Shown one piece after another: positions 60,636 to 64,000 of a stretch of DNA of 64,000 nt (position 1 is the first letter of the stretch; each line of letters opens with the position of its first letter). The position numbers were made by a program, and so were the translations under genes. The notes under the pieces were generated by a model. That model saw only the letters and a list, made by a program, of their open reading frames with translations. It made no database searches and was not told the DNA's origin. This DNA is from G963665925 sp963665925. Lineage in GTDB: Bacteria > Bacillota > Clostridia > Peptostreptococcales > Acidaminobacteraceae. The stretch covers positions 2,480,001-2,544,000 of the forward strand of contig OY762511.1 in assembly GCA_963665925.1 (NCBI GenBank). Reading direction: 5' to 3'.

Positions 60636-60989
60636 ATGAAAAAGTTTTTAGCATTTATGATGGCAATGACACTAACGGTAGTACCTCTTGCAGGTTGTGC
60701 AAAAGAAGCTGCTGAGGCTGCAGAAGATACAACAGTAGCGGCAGAAGAAGTAGAAGCGGCAGAAGAAGTAGAAGCTACAGAAGAAGTAGAAGCTACAGAA
60801 GAAGTAGAAGCTACAGAAGAAGTAGAAGCTACAGAAGAAGCAGCAGCAACAGAAGAAGTAGAAGCAACAGAAGAAGCAGCAACAGAAGAAGTAGAAGCTA
60901 CAGAAGAAGTAGAAGCTACAGAAGAAGTAGAAGCTACAGAAGAAACAGAAGCTACTGAAACAACTGAAGCGGCGGACGAAAGCAAGTAG
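60636..60989 (+). CDS. acidic repeat lipoprotein (EVEATEE repeats)
   Basis: The ATG at 60636 follows TAGGAGGAG and gives 117 residues. The signal peptide ends VVPLAGCAKEA, so the mature protein begins with a lipidated Cys at residue ~21. The rest is almost entirely Glu/Ala/Thr/Val: about a dozen copies of a six-residue EVEATE-type unit coded by an 18-base repeat (about 60739-60960). No folded domain is present. It is likely a disordered, strongly negative surface coat or spacer. It is followed by its own terminator. Function unknown. Confidence 0.75.
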   Translation: MKKFLAFMMAMTLTVVPLAGCAKEAAEAAEDTTVAAEEVEAAEEVEATEEVEATEEVEATEEVEATEEAAATEEVEATEEAATEEVEATEEVEATEEVEATEETEATETTEAADESK

Positions 60990-61051
60990 AATCTGCATAA
61001 TCAGTGGAACATAATGAAAATTCAATAAATAAACTTTTGTTAAGTTTATGT

Positions 61052-61090
61052 AAAGGGACGATGAATCTAGAAAAATCGTCCCTTTTTGCA
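61052..61090 (+). terminator. intrinsic terminator after the repeat lipoprotein
   Basis: AAAGGGACGAT (61052-61062) and ATCGTCCCTTT (61075-61085) form an 11-bp stem, followed by T residues. Confidence 0.9.
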
Positions 61091-61241
61091 TTCTTGGATT
61101 TTGGAAGGAAATTTGAACAATACCGCATAGTTCCAATGTTTTAGAGGGACTTCACACAAAATGGATAAATAGTTTTCTGAATCCCCAGAAAACTCCTGAG
61201 AAAACGTTTTGTAGAAAAAACATAAATTAATGACCTACTTA

Positions 61242-61271
61242 TTGATTCTTACGATGAATTATGGATATAAT
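61242..61271 (+). promoter_or_regulatory. promoter region of the BMP lipoprotein gene
   Basis: TTGATT (61242-61247), 18 bases, TATAAT (61266-61271). A second TATAAT at 61424-61429 with a weak -35 could start nearer the gene. The 524-base gap 60990-61513 otherwise holds only AT-rich sequence. No purine riboswitch core was recognised. Confidence 0.5.
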
Positions 61272-61513
61272 ATTAGTGTTTCTTATTATATTAAAGTTTT
61301 GGGGGCAATCATCAAAATGCAGTTGTCGCTGTATTCTTTTAAGTTATAAAACGATTACAGTTATTAGTAGGCTACAAATGTAATACATACCGGTACTAGT
61401 TTTATCATTTGTGTACTATCTACTATAATTAAAAAGAATTAAAGGAATTCAGCGGGTTATTGTAGAAGCATTTTATTGCCAGACAAAACAAGTATTTGGA
61501 GGAGGAAGTTTTA

Positions 61514-62515
61514 ATGAAAAAGGCACTCTCATTGCTTCTTGTTGTTCTTCTAGTTGGTTCTATGCTAGCTGGTTGCGGCGCAAAAGAAGAAGAAAAAGCT
61601 GTAGTAGGTATGATCACGGATACTGGTGGACTAGGCGATCAGTCATTCAATGACTCCGCATGGGCAGGTATGACACAAGCAGAAGAAGAATTCGGTATTA
61701 CTAAAAAAGTACTTGAATCAGAAACTGCTGATGACTACTTCCCTAACCTTGTATCATTCGCTGAAGAAAAAACTGACCTGGTAGTGGGTGTTGGTTTCCT
61801 TTTCAACGAAGCTATGACTCAAGCAGCTGAAAAATTCCCAGAGCAGAAATTTGCACTGATCGACTCAGTTGTTGAAGCTGACAATGTTGCTTCACTTACT
61901 TTCGCAGAGAACGAAGGTTCTTTCCTAGTAGGCGTTATCGCTGGTCTTCAAACTGAAACTGACAAAGTTGGTTTCATCGGCGGTATGAAGTTCCCTCTTA
62001 TCGAGAAATTTGAGTACGGTTTCCGTGCAGGCGTTAAAGCGGTTAATCCTGAAGCAGAAGTATTTGTAAACTATGCAGATTCTTTTGAAGATGCTGCTAA
62101 AGGTAAGGAAATTGCACTTGTTCAACACCAAAAAGGTGCTGACGTAATCTACCACGCTGCTGGCGGCGTTGGTGTTGGTCTTATCCAGGCTGCTGAAGAA
62201 GAAGGCTTCTGGGCAATTGGTGTTGACCAGGATCAATCAGGTCTATCTCCAGAGCACGTACTTTGCTCTATGATCAAGCGTGTTGACAATGCTGTTTACC
62301 AAACTATCAAAGCAGTTCAAGACGGTACATACGCTGGTGGCGTAACTGTATTTGACCTTAAAGTTGATGGCGTTGGCTACTCAGATAACGCTGGTAACCT
62401 AAGTGATGACCTTAAAGCTGCTGCTGACAAGTATGCAGATGCAATCAAAGCAGGTACATTTGCTGTTCCAGCAACTCAAGACGAGTTTGACGCTTTCGAA
62501 GCACCAGCTCTTTAA
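61514..62515 (+). CDS. BMP family ABC transporter substrate-binding lipoprotein
   Basis: The ATG at 61514 behind GGAGGAGG gives 333 residues. The lipobox is GSMLAGCGAK. The mature part is a BMP/PnrA-type periplasmic-binding fold: GMITDTGGLGDQSFNDSAWAGM at the N-terminus, VGVGFLFNEAMTQAA, VGFIGGMKFPLIEKFEYGFRAG and AIGVDQDQSGLSPEHVLCS. These proteins bind purine nucleosides in most characterised cases. Codon use is highly biased, suggesting strong expression. The ATPase gene follows. Confidence 0.93.
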   Translation: MKKALSLLLVVLLVGSMLAGCGAKEEEKAVVGMITDTGGLGDQSFNDSAWAGMTQAEEEFGITKKVLESETADDYFPNLVSFAEEKTDLVVGVGFLFNEAMTQAAEKFPEQKFALIDSVVEADNVASLTFAENEGSFLVGVIAGLQTETDKVGFIGGMKFPLIEKFEYGFRAGVKAVNPEAEVFVNYADSFEDAAKGKEIALVQHQKGADVIYHAAGGVGVGLIQAAEEEGFWAIGVDQDQSGLSPEHVLCSMIKRVDNAVYQTIKAVQDGTYAGGVTVFDLKVDGVGYSDNAGNLSDDLKAAADKYADAIKAGTFAVPATQDEFDAFEAPAL

Positions 62516-62574
62516 TGAGTACTATGCTCCTTAGCGGGCACTTGATTAATTCATAACAGATAGTTATAATTAGT

Positions 62575-62606
62575 AGTCGGGTGTCTAATGACATCCGACT
62601 CTATTT
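62575..62606 (+). terminator. hairpin after BMP gene, possible attenuator
   Basis: AGTCGGGTGTC (62575-62585) pairs with GACATCCGACT (62590-62600) with one G-U, followed by CTATTTTATT. The weak T-run suggests partial termination, giving more binding protein than ATPase. Confidence 0.65.
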
Positions 62607-62624
62607 TATTATCGCAAAAGAATG

Positions 62625-62740
62625 AACTGCACACCGCCTCGGGCATTCATACCATCTGCAGGTTACAGGTGATATGAATACGCGAGACGGTGTATGGGAC
62701 GCTGTCTCGTTCTGGATGAATGATAATCATCCAAGCAGTT
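62625..62740 (+). ncRNA. multi-stem structured RNA candidate in the ABC transporter intergenic region
   Basis: AACTGC (62625-62630) pairs with GCAGTT (62735-62740), closing a junction. Arm 1 pairs ACACCG/CGGTGT (62631-62636, 62688-62693), CTCG/CGAG, ATTCAT/ATGAAT and ACC/GGT. Arm 2 is TGGATGA/TCATCCA (62713-62733). The linker GTCTCG (62704-62709) can instead pair with CGAGAC (62683-62688), breaking arm 1. No known riboswitch core is recognised. Confidence 0.5.
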
Positions 62741-62766
62741 CGACTCTAGGTAATGGAGGGAAAAGA

Positions 62767-64000
62767 ATGCCAAATGTAGTAGAGATGCGGAACATCACTA
62801 AAGCGTTTCCGGGAGTTGTGGCAAATGATAATGTGAATTTCTCCCTCGAAAAAGGTGAAATTCATGTACTTCTTGGTGAAAACGGTGCAGGCAAGACAAC
62901 ACTGATGAACCAGCTGTACGGACTTTATCAGCCAACCTCAGGCGAGATCTACATTAATGGTAAGCTTGTCGATGTAAAAGATCCAAATGTTGCAATCGGT
63001 TTTGGCGTAGGCATGGTGCATCAACACTTCATGCTCGTGGAACCATTCACGGTTGCGGAAAACATTATCTTGGGTACAGAACCTAAGGATGGACTTAAGC
63101 TAGACATGGCTACCGCGGTCGCAGATGTTCAGAAAATATCTGAGCAGTACGGTCTTTCTGTTGATCCAAACGCGAAGATCCAAGACATTTCTGTTGGCAT
63201 GCAACAAAGGGTTGAGATTTTAAAAGCTCTATACCGTGGCGCAGAAATCCTGATTCTCGATGAGCCTACGGCGGTACTTACACCGCAGGAGATCGAAGAA
63301 CTAGGTGTTATTTTGCGTGAACTTGCAAGTCAAGGAAAGTCTATCATCCTCATTACGCATAAGCTCAAAGAGGTTATGGCAATGAGCGACAGAGTCACTG
63401 TTATCCGTCGTGGCAAGGTTATCGACACGCTGGATACAGAAACAACAGACACAGATGGTCTGGCTGAACTTATGGTAGGACGTAAGGTTAAACTTGTTGT
63501 CGACAAAGACGAGAAGGAAGCTGGCGACGTCGTACTAAGCGTTGAGAATTTACAAGCTCTAGATAACCGAAATATTCCAGCACTGAAAGGTGTAAGCTTT
63601 GATGTAAAGCACGGTGAGATTTTTGCTATTGCTGGCGTAGATGGCAATGGTCAATCAGAACTCATCGAAGTAATCACAGGTCTCCGTAAAGCAACAAATG
63701 GTAAGATTCTACTGAAGGGCAATGATATTACCAGTGCTCCTACTCGAAATATCATTGATGCAGGCGTATCTCACATTCCAGAGGACAGACACAAGCGCGG
63801 TCTTGTTCTGACACATACTCTGGCCGAAAATTCTGTTTTGGGTGACCACCTAAAAGAGCCTTACAGTAGAAAAGGAATATTGGATTATGAGCTAATTCAC
63901 AAACACTGTCTTGAACTGATCGAAGAGTTTGATGTAAGAACACCAAACGAAAAAGTCGAAGCACGTTCATTGTCAGGCGGTAATCAGCAGAAGCTGATTG
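62767..64000 (+). CDS. ABC transporter ATP-binding protein, nucleoside/simple-sugar type (3' end outside window)
   Basis: ATG at 62767 behind TGGAGGG; the frame stays open to the window end (411 codons). Two ATPase halves as in RbsA/YufO: first Walker A LGENGAGKTTLMNQLYG, Q-loop VHQHFMLVEPFTV, signature ISVGMQQRVEILKAL, Walker B ILILDEPTAVLTP; second half AGVDGNGQSELIEVITG and IPEDRHKRG, reaching the second signature LSGGNQQK at the edge. It energises uptake of the BMP ligand, probably nucleosides. Permease genes are expected downstream. Confidence 0.93.
   Translation, partial: MPNVVEMRNITKAFPGVVANDNVNFSLEKGEIHVLLGENGAGKTTLMNQLYGLYQPTSGEIYINGKLVDVKDPNVAIGFGVGMVHQHFMLVEPFTVAENIILGTEPKDGLKLDMATAVADVQKISEQYGLSVDPNAKIQDISVGMQQRVEILKALYRGAEILILDEPTAVLTPQEIEELGVILRELASQGKSIILITHKLKEVMAMSDRVTVIRRGKVIDTLDTETTDTDGLAELMVGRKVKLVVDKDEKEAGDVVLSVENLQALDNRNIPALKGVSFDVKHGEIFAIAGVDGNGQSELIEVITGLRKATNGKILLKGNDITSAPTRNIIDAGVSHIPEDRHKRGLVLTHTLAENSVLGDHLKEPYSRKGILDYELIHKHCLELIEEFDVRTPNEKVEARSLSGGNQQKLI

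Noticed and set aside
60578..60985. Minus-strand open frame rich in Ser-Val-Ala-Ser-Thr-Ser
   Set aside because: It is the antisense shadow of the EVEATEE repeat gene and has no ribosome site.
61272..61513. Purine riboswitch before the nucleoside-type binding protein
   Set aside because: The conserved purine aptamer core and loop-loop sequences are not present in the leader.

Overview
The window reads as chromosome of a low-to-mid GC anaerobic member of the Clostridia (Firmicutes). The strongest evidence is a complete glycine reductase operon with two in-frame UGA selenocysteine codons (grdA, grdB), a tandem glycine riboswitch, strong AGGAGG-type ribosome binding sites, TTGnnn-N17-TATAAT promoters and PhoP-type TTAACA boxes. 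Amino-acid-fermenting genera such as Peptoclostridium, Acidaminobacter or Fusibacter fit, but the genus cannot be fixed from sequence alone.

Layout. 1-4.4 kb (+): 3' end of an SMC/YhaN-like ATPase, a 50-residue membrane protein, a cation diffusion facilitator, a B3/B4-domain protein and an orphan Cache histidine kinase. 4.4-5.9 kb (-): phosphohexomutase. 6.1-8.3 kb (+): M19 dipeptidase, HD-domain protein, deoxyinosine/uracil glycosylase-like protein. 8.4-11.3 kb (-): lipoprotein and MATE exporter. 11.6-19.4 kb (+): glycerol catabolic operon (glpP, two small membrane proteins of the putative glycerol-transporter type, glpK, glpA, glpB, a DUF1667 protein, and a sigma-54 activator). It starts at a near-consensus sigma-54 promoter preceded by large inverted repeats. 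19.6-29.3 kb (-): an eight-gene exopolysaccharide cluster, Pel-like (PelD, E, F, G) but without PelA/B/C. It is combined with a CotH kinase lipoprotein, a VTC-type polyphosphate polymerase domain, a DUF4956 membrane protein and a degenerate PP2C/LysM transmembrane protein. This is the most unusual system in the window.

29.5-48.4 kb (+): oligoendopeptidase F, a GH18-like secreted protein, an aminopeptidase P-like enzyme, endonuclease III, an FtsA-like protein with C-terminal repeats, DUF2225, late cobalamin assembly (cobU, cobS, cobC, cbiA, cbiP, cbiB, cobD, pduX-like), uppP, a DUF362 ferredoxin, cheX and trmL. 48.5-51.4 kb (+): Na/phosphate cotransporter behind PhoP-like boxes, and a DegV protein. 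51.4-59.9 kb (+): glycine riboswitch then grdX-trxB-trxA-grdE-grdA-grdB-grdC-grdD. Electrons pass from TrxB/TrxA to selenoprotein A, glycine is activated on component B (GrdE/GrdB), and component C (GrdC/GrdD) releases acetyl phosphate. 59.9-60.6 kb: intergenic direct and inverted repeats. 60.6-64 kb (+): a repetitive acidic lipoprotein, a BMP-family substrate-binding lipoprotein and the first part of its ABC ATPase, separated by a highly structured intergenic RNA candidate.

Regulation visible in the sequence is layered. The glycerol operon combines sigma-54 control with a probable GlpP attenuator. Glycine reductase combines riboswitch attenuation with internal hairpins that could tune subunit ratios.
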